Shown here one piece after another: positions 1 through 11,386 of a stretch of 64,000 nucleotides of DNA; the first letter of the stretch is position 1; every line of letters starts with the position of its first letter. The notes under the pieces are model-generated. The model saw nothing but the letters and a program-made list of their open reading frames with translations. It was not told where the DNA came from and searched no databases. The DNA is from Bimastos eiseni (Eukaryota > Annelida > Clitellata > Crassiclitellata > Lumbricidae): positions 27,898,461-27,962,460 of the forward strand of contig OY365816.1 in NCBI GenBank assembly GCA_959347315.1, written 5' to 3'. Position numbers and translations under genes: made by a program.

Positions 1-2269
1 TCTGTTGTTTGCTAAGTGCTTGTTGTACCGACATCTTGTTGAAACATGATTCGTATAAACTGATTTTGGTGTGCTGCAGTTGGAGAATGTTTCCGCGATA
101 CGGGTTCCAAAACGGCGCTGGATGGTAGGAGGCCCCAGTTTTTTAATTATTTTTCTTTGATTACCGTGTTCATGTTATTGGTATTGTTTACAAGCATGAC
201 TACTGTTGTTTTGTATGAATATTATTTTGTAATAATACCGTTCGTTTTATTTAGGCTGGTTGTTTAATAGGTATTTCGAGCTGATAAGTAGAGCAGCCGT
301 CAATTACACTGATGAACCTTTAGGCAATGGGATTGGCTAGAGTCTCGATCTCTGGAATTGGATAGTGCAAAACGAGTGTGGGGTTTGTGTTTTCTTAGAT
401 ACAAATAATCTCCAGTTTTATTGAGCACCTTTGGAGTGAGTCCCGAGTCGTGGGCTGTTATGAACACTGATCAGTAGGCTTTTTGGTGGCATTTGTATTT
501 TCTGCATGCAGTGTTGGGGATGACGTACATGCAAAAAACATTGCACAAATCTGTGCTCCAGTTTTGTCACAAATTGCATTATTGACAGTTGAAAATGGAC
601 GCGTTTTTATGTGTATCCCGGTATCATGACTGTATGGTGAAAATAAAGAAATGAACTGGCTCTCTTTTTGTGTGGATATCTTCAGCAGAATTCAGTTCTT
701 CTTGTTGAAGTGTAAATGACATTCATTTTTTATCTTCAATGAGAGGTTTATTTCTCTGAAGTGAGAAGAAAGTTGTTGAATAACTTATCATTTTTGCATA
801 AAAAGAGTCAAATTAAGCTTATAAAATTTTAATTTTGAGCATCATTATCGGGTCAGAATATTGTCTTATCAATATCTTAGTAAGTAATCTTTTAGCAAGG
901 CTTTGTGCACCCAAAAAACATTGCCAGATGACAAGAAATAGTCTGCTAACAGACTTTGTGAATAGTCCTTGTATAGCCTAATCTAAACCTTAGTTTCTAT
1001 CTCATGGCAAAGCTCCAATCAAAGGTGTTGATCAATTGTGGTTCAAGGTCCCTATAGAGTGACTGTCTCAGTTAAGAAGGATCGAGCCCGTACTCTCCGA
1101 ATCACATGCCGAGCGTTACCATTTCCCAATTACCTTTTCGTTCTAAGAATCATAATATAAGATTTTGTTCAATGAATTCTATATAGATCGAGAAATCTCG
1201 CATCTTTGGCACAACTTATTTCTGAAGTTTCTTAAAGCAGCCTAAATTTTAAATCGTTTCTCCATCAGGAAAGTCCCAAGCACACCCTAATGGGGCAATA
1301 AATAATTAGTGGAAAATAGTATAAATTGATCTGTACATTGTAAAACTAGAAAATTAATAAAGTTCTGCAAATGCTGACAAACCCAAGATTTCTTGCTTGA
1401 GGCAGATTATGGTGGGTGATTGGCAACAATGAAGGAATTGAACATTTACAGAATTCAGAGGGGCGATAGTTTCACAGGCGTGGTGCAGTATAGGATGTGG
1501 CTCGGTCGGAGAACTTCTAGTTTAAATACCCTCATTAAGGTCTGGATTTGAACCTCAACTTCATACAAGATAAACATTCCCACTTAATAGCTCTTAGTGG
1601 AGCGCCAGAATTATATAGGTGATGGTACGTACAATACGTGTTACCAACAGAAACCAGCGTGTAATGTAATCAAACATTTATATAGCGCCTCGTCAGAGGT
1701 GCTCTCTGTGCTGGCCTTAATGGTGTTAAATGTCATACTGAAGAAGTAAAAATACATCTATTAGCACAACTATGCACAGTAAGCTGAAAAGAGTCATCAG
1801 TGGTGGGCCCACACACAAGCGTGGAACCAGCCAACGGAATCCCTTGGACAGATGGCTTGGCTGTTCCGTGTTTCTGGTAGTAATGTAGGCTAATGTATGC
1901 AATATACTGTAGATTTTTTACGGTTTTGTAATTATATTCTCCAAACTTATAAAGCGCCACTGAAAGCCAAGCACAGGGCACAAGCTTATTCCCGAGCGCT
2001 GCGTCGAATTAAAGTGGTTGTCTAGGATTAATCCACTAATCCGAGGAAGGTCAGAGTTCGGTTACCGGCGGGTCATACTTAGCCTTGCAGCTGAAACAAA
2101 TAAACTGCAGCTTTTCAACTTACAAAACATTATTCTGAATTATAAAAATCAAAATTTCCCACTCTAGCCAACCGCAGAGCCCGTATCCGCAGGCAGCTGG
2201 CCATGAGCAGCCATCGTAGAGACTGCAGCTCGGTTGCGAGACCTTGACAATCATTGCCTGCAGCTCAAA
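1..2269. other. Intergenic DNA upstream of GATAD2, no supported gene
   Basis: I see no convincing coding exon here. An AATAAA at 642-647 follows AT-rich sequence and could be the poly(A) signal of a gene that ends left of the window, but nothing coding supports it. About 1030-1180 has weak similarity to the SINE-like repeats at 12.1 and 20.5 kb. 1668-1715 carries the word GCGCCTC followed by AGAGGTGCTC, typical of the GCGCCTC family found at 9.2, 34.1, 37.0, 42.8 and 51.2 kb. 1412-1500 resembles 50605-50710. Confidence 0.4.
1945..2065. repeat. Dispersed repeat family R2 copy
   Basis: The stretch with AAAGCGCCACTGAAAGCCAAG and CACAAGCTTATTCCCGAGCG recurs at about 18290-18365 and 53790-53890 in the same orientation, and in reverse orientation at 54095-54215 and 57310-57390 (GTGAATAAGCTGGTGCCCTG). 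It looks like a short non-autonomous element. The ends were not resolved. Confidence 0.5.
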
Positions 2270-2677
2270 GATGCCCGAGATGGTCACGTGACACCGACTG
2301 CAGCCGTCAATCATGCTCTGATCCAATAGCATCAATGATTGACAGACCGCGATGTTTACCAACAAACAACCTGTTTGTTGATGCGGGCTGCAGCCCCTGC
2401 CGCATAATTTGTGATCCCCAGATTCAGTGCCAATCAAATCAATTTGCGCGATGTAATTATTATTTCGGTTTTAATTTTTCCACACGAAAGCCGCATCGCG
2501 AATAGGGATCGCCGGTCATGGGTTCGATTCCGGTCACGAAATGACCGTTCGCTGCGAAACTTGGTCGATTATATGACCTTCGACGGCTTCCCCGATGGGC
2601 CCAGCGTCCTAATGAAGTGCCTTGGGACTTCATTTCCACGGCTTAGAGTCATTTTGTTGCGATTCTCGGGGTCGAAG
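2270..2677 (+). promoter_or_regulatory. Candidate GATAD2 promoter and 5' non-coding exon
   Basis: The region is richer in GC and CpG than its surroundings. It has a palindromic E-box (GTCACGTGAC, about 2283) and CCAAT-type words (GATCCAATAG near 2320; GCCAATCAAA near 2430). A strong donor (CGAAG then GTGAGT) at 2677/2678 could end a non-coding first exon that splices to the acceptor at 4008, eight bases before the GATAD2 start codon. This is inferred from sequence signals alone. Confidence 0.35.
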
Positions 2678-3164
2678 GTGAGTCGCCATTTGCAGATTCC
2701 CCATCTTGACTCTATTATTTGTTTTATTGTCTAATTTAGGTCATATGTTTTACAGCTACTGATTGTTCGAGTAGTTGAACGGACGAGTGATTTTAAAACA
2801 GCGTGAATTTGTTTAAGATGAAACATCTGCCCGCTTTATCAATTTGGTTTGGTGACCGAGTTTTGTTGCGCTTTTTTAATGCTGATTAAGATTCTTTGAC
2901 ACGAGGCCGACCTAAAAACCTTCGGATATAGAGACAGATATTTCATTGCAGTTGCAAAATGACCTGGCTTTTGCTTGTATCCTTGTTAAGGGCCAAGATG
3001 ATTTTTGTGATTGGCAATTTGCATACTCGATTATTACTATTACCTCCGTCAAGTTGTTTTAAAATTTACATTCGGATATTGGATATTCGATATGAAAAGC
3101 TGCATGTCAGATTCATATAGGAAACTTTTGAGAATTTCACGTTTCTACAGTGTTCAGACAAAAT

Positions 3165-3600
3165 GGTAAAGTAATGGGGTCAAATTTGGATCAAAACACA
3201 GGGAAATCCCATTTACAAACATTTTCACACATTTATTCATTATGGTTGGTCAATCTCAGCTTTTTATTGTTCCAATTATGAGTCATCCACCAGGGGCCCT
3301 AGGCTATCAGAAAATAGTCACAAATTGATTTAATGTGGTGGGTGAGTGGGTCAGATTTGGCACAAAACACAGGGAAGAGCCATTTTAAGCCATTTTCACA
3401 CATTTTTTTAGTGCAGTTGGTGAATCTATGCATTATAATCTTCCTATCATGAGCAATATACCTAGGCTATAGGAAAATAATCACTAAATGCCATTTTCAC
3501 ACATTTTCTCATGACAGTTGATGAAACTATGATTTTTATTGTTCCTATCATAAGTTATCTACCAAGGCTATCAGAAAATAGTCACAAGCTGTGACCAATG
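3165..3600. repeat. Degenerate tandem repeat, about three copies
   Basis: Shared words return roughly every 130-190 bases: AAAACACAGGGAA, CCATTTTCACACATTT, and CTATCAGAAAATAGTCACAA. The copies have diverged. It lies in the presumed 5' intron of GATAD2. Confidence 0.6.
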
Positions 3601-4015
3601 TCTGACCCGCCACACTTTGGTGACAGACTCGTAAACACAGAAAACATAGCGTGACGACTTCTAAATCTATGTATTGCTGTCAGTGACTAGCATGATTATA
3701 TAGCTCTTCAGCATATATAAATTAACTCTTATGACCCATATTATACAGTATATCATAAGCAGCTTTTTTTATTATTTATTATTAATTTATATATATTTGA
3801 TTGCACCTGAGAATTTGCTAAGTAACTATAAATTCCAGTAGCTATGCTCTCTTCAATATCTAGTACGAACAAAACTATAGGTGTAACTTTTAGATATGAT
3901 TTCTCTGTTACAGTCTATTGTATATTGAAGTGGCATTGCTGGTTGCACTGTCACCTTCTAGTTTCCATTTCTAAAGTTTACTTTTGTGTCATTTTTCTCT
4001 TGTGACAGGTGAACG

Positions 4016-6756
4016 ATGGCAGCAAGAAATTATTCTGACAGGTCGCCTGTCACTCACAGGAACAAACGCTTTCTTCTGGACACGAGTCGAGAAGGGGATA
4101 TCCCCAAAGGGGATTTTCCCAAGGGGGATTTTCCCAATGGCTTGCTGCCAGCCAAGAGGTTATTCTTCACGTTTGAATGATCCTTTGAGCAAATTCTATT
4201 TGAGCCACATTTTTCAATGGTGTACTTGTATTCTCGATAGTATAGTGGTTAGCTTTCTGTTATATGGGGGGTCAGTCAAGAAGTTCAAATGATCTTCAGG
4301 GAAGACTGCCCTGCCTGTGCCTTGTAGCCAACTCTGCTATGATGAATACACTGATGATTCAATGTGGGCGGGAAGATGAGACGGCGAGGGAAAGGACTTT
4401 CCATCTGCCCTCATATGCCGAGGTTAAGAAAATGAAGTCGCTGGCACTTCAGAGTTCAGACCCTGCCTCAGCGCTTTAGACCTCTTCTTTTCTCATTCTT
4501 CCATCCTATCTATGGCTGCTATGTTATAGCACTGTTATCTTATGGGCATTGAGCATCGATCGAAGATTGTTTCAAATGGAACAGTGGTAAAGGGTGGAGG
4601 TTCCTTATTGATGCTGAGGGAGGGGCAAGGTTATGGGATTGCTCCATGCGTTGTGAGTCATTCTACTTAAATTGATTATTGAAATATCTGTCTCTGTATT
4701 AGTAAATGGAGAAATGATTTGCTAATCATGTCTCTTAATCATTCCAATTGGCAAATGATCAGATTTAGCATGTACATCAGTCAACAGAAGAACGCCTTGG
4801 TGTGGCCTTCATGATTAGTATTGTCTTTGAGATTCGTGCGGTTCTTTGGCATTTAAACGGTCTCTGCGATTAGTACGGTCTTTCTTTGTGTTTAATACGG
4901 TCTCGATGATTAGTTTGGTCTTTAAGAGTAGTATGCTCAGTTAGGTTTTTATAATGAGTTTGGTCTTTGTCTTATGATTAGTGCGGTCTTTTTGATTAGT
5001 ACGATCTTTGCAATAAGTACGGTCTTTGTAATTAATTAGTATGGTCTTTATAATCCATAGTCGTCCATTGAAGACAATCGTATCGTGATTGCTTTTTTTC
5101 TATTTTCAAAATAGGCTGCATTTGGAACCAAGATTAAAAACCGGTTCGTACCAAGTGAACGACAGCGGAGAAGTCAGAACACTGTCAACCCATCGAACGA
5201 CTTCTGTCGGGAACGTTTCACCAGAGGAATTTATACAAAAAATGCATTCGAATTCTAATACCACATCTGAGGCCAAAGATGACACAAATACCTCATTGCT
5301 GGTTCTGAATCTATCGTACAGGGCAGACACGAGTCTTGCATGCTGCAGTTCAAACGCCAGTCTTGCTTCGGATGAGTTGAACAAGGAGAATTCGGAGGAC
5401 GCGCATGGTCTGCCAATGGACCTCAGCAAGGGAAGTAAGAGGTCGTTGGGGGTCGATTCTGGTGCGGGGAATTCTGAGCACAAGGAAGAACAGAGAATCG
5501 GAGAGATTGTTGGAGGAATTTTTCGCTCTGTGGACGACAGAACCTTCAGTCGACTGAGGGAGGAATTGCGTCAGGAGGAATCGAAGCTGGTCTTGATGAA
5601 GAAGATCCTGCTGAACCAGCAGATGTTCCATGCTGTCCGGGATCTATCCGATGCCTGTAGGAGTTCCCCGCTTCCTGTCCCGCCTCCGTTGATCCGCGGC
5701 GGGGGACGCGAGCGGTCAGGGCATCGCGGTGGGGATGCCAGTGCCCCGCCGTTAACCAGTCATCGCCACCCGCATTCCCACGCCCCGCCGGCGCTGGTTG
5801 CCTCGTCGTGTCGGCAGAGCACAGGGGTGGTGATACCGACTTTGAAGAGTGTCCACGGGGGAGTCCTACCCTCGGCGGTACGAGGTCATAACGCGCCGTC
5901 CTCCCAGGTACCACCCGTGCCATCGCTAGTGCAGCCACCGCGGGCTCCACCAGCACAGCAGCCGGCACCAGGACCATTGCAGGAGCAGACCGCTGGGCAG
6001 AGACAAGTGTCCGCAAAGGTGGCGCTCCGGAAGCAGCTGGAGAAGACACTGCTGCAGATTCCGCCTCCGAAGCCACCAGCGCCGGAGATGAACTTCATCC
6101 CGAGCGTCGGTGGCAGCGCCGACTTTGCAGCGCTGCTTGGACTTGAGGAGGCTGTCAAGTGCATCGTTGACAGCGATGCTTGCGAGCGCGGCGAGCCGGT
6201 CTCCGAGGTGGCGTACGTCTTCAGCCCGTTCCGCTGCGTCCAGTGCCGCACGGACTTCACGCCCGTATGGAAGCGCGACAGTCCAGGTTCGCGGAGCATC
6301 ATCTGCGAGCGCTGCGTGACAAGCAACCAGAAACGAGCACTGAAGTTGGAGCACACGAACCGGCTCAAGAGCGCCTTCGTCAAGGCGCTTCAGCAGGAGC
6401 AGGAGATCGACCGCACCCTTCTCCTAGCCCCGGCGAGCGGTCCTGCGTCGCCTCGCCGTCCCACGCCTGTACCTTCCCCGCAGTCGCACCCGCGGATGAG
6501 CTCGTCGCCGACGAGTCGACTCCCTCCGAGCTGCTCGCAGGAGCAGCCGAAGCGCCCCTCGTCGGGGCTGTGGACGCCCCCGATGCTCGCCTCGATGGGC
6601 GGGCTGTCGCCAGCCTTCAGTCCACACCTGCTCTTCCCGTTTCCAAGGTTACCGGTTACAACAAAATCTGCCATTGATTTGCAGAGACAGTATATGCTGG
6701 ATCTGATGCCCAAGCGGATACATCTCGACGGCAGCTCCACCCTCTGGCAGACATGA
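4016..6756 (+). CDS. GATAD2: GATAD2/p66 transcriptional repressor, NuRD subunit
   Basis: Nuclear p66 subunit of the NuRD (Mi-2/MBD) deacetylase-remodelling complex. In this family CR1 pairs with MBD2/MBD3 and the GATA-finger region (CR2) contacts chromatin. Coding exons are 4016-4158 and 5115-6756 (594 aa). The phase-2 junction restores PAKR-LHLE, like the AKRLKME motif near the N-terminus of known p66 proteins. Visible parts: three GD(I/F)P(K/N) repeats (about residues 28-41); PMDLS motif; CR1 coiled coil at about 190-216 (RLREELRQEESKLVLMKK); proline/serine linker with PPPLIRGGG; LRKQLEKTLLQIPPPKPPAP at about 350-370; zinc finger C422-x2-C425-x19-C445-x2-C448; then TSNQKRALKLEHTNRLKSAF; and the family C-terminal motif with LQRQYMLDLMPKR. 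The start is the first ATG after the acceptor at 4008. Nearly the whole protein sits in one exon, whereas vertebrate orthologues use many. The donor AG|GTTATT is weak. The identity is secure; the first exon is inferred. Confidence 0.93.
4230..4495 (+). repeat. tRNA-derived SINE-like repeat in GATAD2 intron
   Basis: The left end (TAGTATAGTGGTTAG) matches a tRNA A-box of the tRNA-Asp type. The downstream body (GAAGATGAGAC, GGCGAGGGA, TATGCCGAGG, AAAATGAAGTCGC) recurs in a diverged form at about 10930-11060. The small open frame at 4264-4479 falls inside this repeat and is not a gene. Confidence 0.5.
4850..5055. repeat. Degenerate GGTCTTT-type minisatellite in GATAD2 intron
   Basis: About ten imperfect units of the form GATTAGTACGGTCTTTGTA, spaced roughly 18-30 bases, end some 60 bases before the acceptor of the main GATAD2 exon at 5114. 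Confidence 0.65.
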
Positions 6757-7107
6757 GAGGCGGCTATTTGCGTGGCTGGCAAAATGCGATTTATTTAAAA
6801 TGTTCGGCGCTACAAAGTTGTTGATCTGACACTCAAGGAGTCGTCAGGAGTGCATCGAGCATAAGAAATCCGGGTCTGAAAGTAGGTTTGTTGAAGAGGC
6901 GCTCTAAAAGATCTTGAAATGAATGAAAGACTGGATGTATGCTTGTTGTCTGAGGGTTACTGCCGAGAACTTTGCTTTACGTTCGCTGCGATGAAACTGG
7001 AGCACAGTTTAAGACATTTGCAAGATGCACGAGTTAATTCATTCTCAGAGAATATCAGATTAGTGTTGCAGAATCTTCAAGACAAGACACATGTGTGACA
7101 AAAAAGA

Positions 7108-7290
7108 CATGTTACATATTTCTCCTTACAAGAAAGGAGCTTTTCCTATTACCCCAGAAGAAGCAGACATGTTACACATTTCTCTGTATATGAGAAAAGA
7201 AGACATGTTACACATTTCTCTGTACATGAGAAAAGAAGACATGTTACACATTTCTCTGTAGACGAGAAATGAAGAATGACATTTGATGCA
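7108..7290. repeat. 36-bp tandem repeat
   Basis: Units with AAGACATGTTACACATTTCT followed by CTGTAnATGAGAAA recur every 36 bases at about 7168-7276, with a more diverged copy upstream near 7108. Confidence 0.75.
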
Positions 7291-8224
7291 TTTCTCTAAA
7301 TGAAAGACACTTATTTGGTTTCAAATCGAAACATGCGAGTCGTCTCTCGCAAATTGACATCTGAAATTTTTCTCCAGTTTGAGCAAAAGCATGTGACATT
7401 TCGATGTTAGGCCGAAATAAGGGATATTTTGCTTATCCGATTGGTGCTCCCTTACTCGAAGGAATTGCCGATAGCTGATCCAGAGCAAATAGAATCATGC
7501 GACGTTCTTTATCGCAAGAAGAAATACCAGAATCTGGTGACTGAAACTTTATTTTTCTAACAAAGCAAATCAGGTTTTTCTGAAAAAGACTGCAGCACTA
7601 ACGTTTGTTCGTTTGACTCGCGACATTACCAAGTGTCTTCTGTCACTGCCATGTTTTCTCTCACTGTGTTTTGAACAATGCAGACTCTGTTGCAACAAAC
7701 GAAAGTTTCAAAAACACTCACTCAGCGAAAGTGACTTCATCTTTGATGTAATAACTCGATGTATTGAGACAAGAATGTTGAAGTGTTTTAGGCTAGGGAC
7801 TCTGCACTGTTGGCAACTTATTTGAGGTGGAGCTATATAAATTTGTGTTTAGATTGCAGGGTCACTGCTGGTGTAGAAAACACTTGGAGTAGGTAGCATA
7901 CCGTCCGAGACAAGTTATTTTTTGCCAGTTTGAGATGTTATATTTGCTTTGGCACGAAAATAACTAAGAAGTTGGAGGAAAAAAATGCCTGGAGGTAATT
8001 GTCTCTCAGTACAAGATTGTTAAAAAAAGTGGGGTACGTCCATGGACAGGCAAAATGTGTGGGGAAGATTACCCTAGATTTGATCATCACATACCATTTT
8101 TAATTGAGGAAGGCTGTTGTGTAGGAAGAGTTGTGCCTACTTTAGAGCAGCATTTTGATCTTTAGAATTCAAGTTAGAATGGTTAGAATGGACCCTGTCT
8201 CTTTGTGATTTAAAATGCTTGACA

Positions 8225-8455
8225 TTCTGTGATGATATCGCTTAAAACTTATTAAAATTTCCTGATAATGACATCACGTTAAACTTACCATTTTCTGATA
8301 GGAAATATGGTGAGAAGTAATAACATTTTGTGATCATAATATCATACAAAACTTAATGTTTTCTGATGGTAAATTTTTTTATGAGGAAAAGCACATAAAA
8401 CTTAGCAACATTTTCTGATTATGATATCATACAGACCTTAACATTTTTTTAACAT
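8225..8455. repeat. AT-rich degenerate tandem repeat
   Basis: Units combining CATTTTCTGAT, ATGATATCAT and AAAACTTA recur four to five times with a period near 55 bases. Confidence 0.5.
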
Positions 8456-9149
8456 TTAAAAAAAAAATTGGCACATGTCTGCAATATTTGATTACGATAT
8501 TGAGGACAGCGTAATATCTAACATGCTACGACCTGCTCTGTGGGTTGTTGTTTTGTGTTGGGATATGTTGCATGAATTTCTTTAGCTATTGGTGCCAATT
8601 CTATTGTGAATGTTGAGAAGCATGAGTATTGTTTCGGATAAATTACGAAACTGCTGATGTGTATTTTGACAGACCACGCATTTGTGGGTGCGATTTGAAA
8701 TTACTTCAGATGATTTTAACGCTAATTACACTTTTCACATGTTGCTAACGCTTGCTAAACATGTGTTAATGCAAATTAAATTAAACGACATCGTTGTTAA
8801 GAAACAAAAATTAATTATGTGTGGTTCTATACTGATGAAATATGCACGCCACCGGTAGTGATCATATTACAACACAATACGAGTAGTATTTCGGTCTCAG
8901 CCAGTGTGGGAACTGTTCTGCTTGCCAAAACTTTTGTTAGCCGACCTTAGGCTTGGCTTAAGCTTGGCTGGCGGCGGAAATCTGCGTTATTTCTGTGTGA
9001 ACTTGTTCTTCTCTTTGCGCGTACTTCAAAGACTGAATTTCGTGCCTGTTCAGTGGTTGGGCGACGACACAGAATAATATACTTCCTTCTGGTCGTCTTT
9101 TAACTATGGAAACGGCACACAACGTTTACAAGCATATGAGAGCGGTTCT

Positions 9150-9500
9150 CTATGATCGTCGGGCTGGTAGCGCCTCTGGGTATCTTAGAGGGGCGATACA
9201 CATGTAGCCTATGTCATCTGAATGAAAAAATTAAATAAATGTAGTCTGTAGTACAACTGTAATTTGGCAATTATAAACCCTCTTTACAGAGGTCACAAGT
9301 GCTCACAGAAGCCGGGAAGATATTAAGGGTGATTAGCAGACTGGAGGAGGAGACTCTTCAGTTTAGAGTGAGAGACAGTATCGCTGAGAGAGTTGCTAAC
9401 GTGAGATGGTGCAAGATGGAAGAACTTGAACACAGCTACAGATTGTGATCCTGCATGGAAGATAATAGGATGAATGGCAGATGAATGGTTTCACTAATTT
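9150..9500. repeat. GCGCCTC-family non-autonomous element
   Basis: Starts near the word AGCGCCTCTGGGTATCTTAG. The GCGCCTC word is shared with elements at 34.1, 37.0, 42.8 and 51.2 kb. No protein is encoded. The boundaries are uncertain. Confidence 0.4.
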
Positions 9501-9583
9501 AGTCTATTATGAACACACGCTTATCTAGTTTGTTAGCTTATAATTATGACCTCAACGATAATAAGCTGACGCATCTTCCAGGT

Positions 9584-9952
9584 AATCCACAGAGGTCATT
9601 CGTGGAGAGAAAAACAGAAAGATCATCCACAGAGGTCATTCGTGGAGAGAAAACAGAAGGGTCATCCACAGAGGTCATTCGTGGAGAGAAAAACAGAAAG
9701 ATCATCCACAGAGGTCATTCGTGGTGAGAAAACAGAAGGGTCATCCACAGAGGTCATTCGTGGAGAGAAAAACAGAAAGATCATCCACAGAGGTCATTCG
9801 TGGAGAGAAAAACAGAAAGATCATCCACAGAGGTCATTCGTGGTGAGAAAACAGAAGGATCATCTACAGAGGTCATTCGTGGAGAGAAAAGACAGAAAGA
9901 TCATCCACAGAGGTCATTCGTGGAGAGAAAAACAGAAAGATCATCCACACGT
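9584..9952. repeat. 39-41 bp minisatellite, about nine units
   Basis: Unit: ATCCACAGAGGTCATTCGTG followed by GAGAGAAAAACAGAAAG. Two variants (AAAAACAGAAAGATC and AAAACAGAAGGGTC) alternate. It lies 1.4 kb before gene A. All overlapping open frames are repeat artefacts. Confidence 0.85.
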
Positions 9953-10068
9953 GGACAAATGCGGACTTCGGCATACAACTCTGGCCTCAGTCAGTGAAAT
10001 AGAAGGCAGTAGTCCCAGAACTTGGACTGTCTATCAACCTGTCTGTCTGAATAACTATCTGTCCTCGA

Positions 10069-10108
<40 letters not shown>

Positions 10109-10109
10109 G
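10069..10109. repeat. (GTCT)n microsatellite
   Basis: Uninterrupted GTCT/CTGT tetranucleotide run. Confidence 0.95.
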
Positions 10110-10519
10110 CCAACGCTGTGTGACGTACGCAAGCACATTGCAAGTACAGAAAATACAATAATATTATGTTAAGAGTTGAAGCGTCCTTCCTAGACAACCG
10201 CATTTTCATTTGCGTTCATAGACGCATAGAATTTTTTCTTCCCATTATTAGGTAGCACTATTTCTCACTCACACACCATAGAGTGGCAGAGACAGAGACA
10301 CAACTACACACACGTACTCGGACAAGCGCCGACATCCGCACGTCAACAATTTTTTATTGTACAGATTATCCTAAGCGACAACGAAGCGTGAAGCGGGTTC
10401 AAATAGCAGACGTAACAAATAAAAATGACAAACTAAGGATACTCCGTTCTAAAGCAGTGTATGTATATACATTGTACTTATGCATGTATGCATGCATATC
10501 TGTGTGTGTCTGCATGCAT

Positions 10520-10740
10520 ATGTATGTATGTATGTATGCATGTGTGTATGTATGTATGTATGTATGTATGTATGTACGTACGTATGTATGTGTGTATGTA
10601 TGTATGTACGTACGTACGTATGTATGTATGTATGTGTGTATGTATGTATGTACGTACGTACGTATGTATGTATGTATGTGTGTATGTATGTATGTACGTA
10701 CGTACGTATGTATGTATGTATGTATGTATGTATGTATGTG
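10520..10740. repeat. (GTAT/GTAC)n compound microsatellite
   Basis: GTAT tetranucleotides are interrupted at regular intervals by blocks of GTACGTACGTAC and by a GTGT variant, which makes a higher-order period of roughly 50 bases. Confidence 0.9.
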
Positions 10741-10814
10741 TCACGATTGGGGTAACAGGGCCATGACAGTTTGTGTGTGTGTTATTAGACATAGTTATAC
10801 AGTATTGTATACAA

Positions 10815-11060
10815 TTGTATGGATTAGCGTGCTGAACTTTCAATCGAGAGGTTGGGCTTCACCCACACTCCCAACAGCGCTCTTAAGTTCTGTGCTCCAA
10901 CTGCGCCCCTAATCTATAACGAGTATACTGTCAATGTGAAGATGAGACCATGGCGAGGGAGAGGCCACTGGTCACCCGTTTTCATAAGCCGAGGCTAAGA
11001 AAACGAAGTCGCGTACAGTTATACCCATGAATACCACTCAGGGCCTGCTTCAAAGACTCT
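10815..11060 (+). repeat. Diverged SINE-like repeat
   Basis: Shares GAAGATGAGACCATGGCGAG and GCCGAGGCTAAGAAAACGAA with the repeat in the GATAD2 intron at 4.2-4.5 kb. The tRNA-like head is weak. Confidence 0.4.
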
Positions 11061-11386
11061 TCTTCGTGTTCTTTGCGACATGCTGCGGGGACTTAGACCC
11101 CCACCCCTCCATTCTCCAGTCGATAGACGCTGCTACAGCGTTCGTAGCGTCAAGGAAGTTAAAAGCTGTCAAAGCAAGCAGAGTCGTCTAGATTATATCT
11201 AGTACTTCTCATTTTTAGTAGGTGCATACTGTAGGCCTCGGTTATTCATGGACCACGGATAGGCACAGAGCAAGCTTAGATTAGGCCTGGCGTAGGCACA
11301 GATTAAACAGGTCTAGGGTAAGAGACCGTAGGCTTGTAGTAGGCCTATTGTCGTACAATTGGTTCTTGCATCACATGTAGGTGACG

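Larger units (their letters stand above)
6757..11386. other. GATAD2 3' UTR and repeat-rich intergenic region
   Basis: No coding exon is supported between the GATAD2 stop and gene A. The first few hundred bases are presumably the GATAD2 3' UTR, but I see no clear AATAAA nearby; one at 9234-9239 lies in repeat sequence. Small open frames here are short and low complexity. The repeats are listed separately. Confidence 0.5.

Noticed and set aside
3984..4292. 102-residue open frame overlapping the GATAD2 first coding exon
   Set aside because: It is in another frame; the frame from 4016 ends at a donor in the phase needed to rebuild the conserved AKR-LHLE junction.
9584..9997. Direct repeats that might suggest a CRISPR-like array
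   Set aside because: Units are contiguous with no unique spacers, and the genome is eukaryotic. It is a minisatellite.
10283..10912. Met/Tyr/Val/Cys-rich frames up to 209 residues
   Set aside because: Translation of the GTAT/GTAC microsatellite; all frames are open because the tetranucleotide has no stop.
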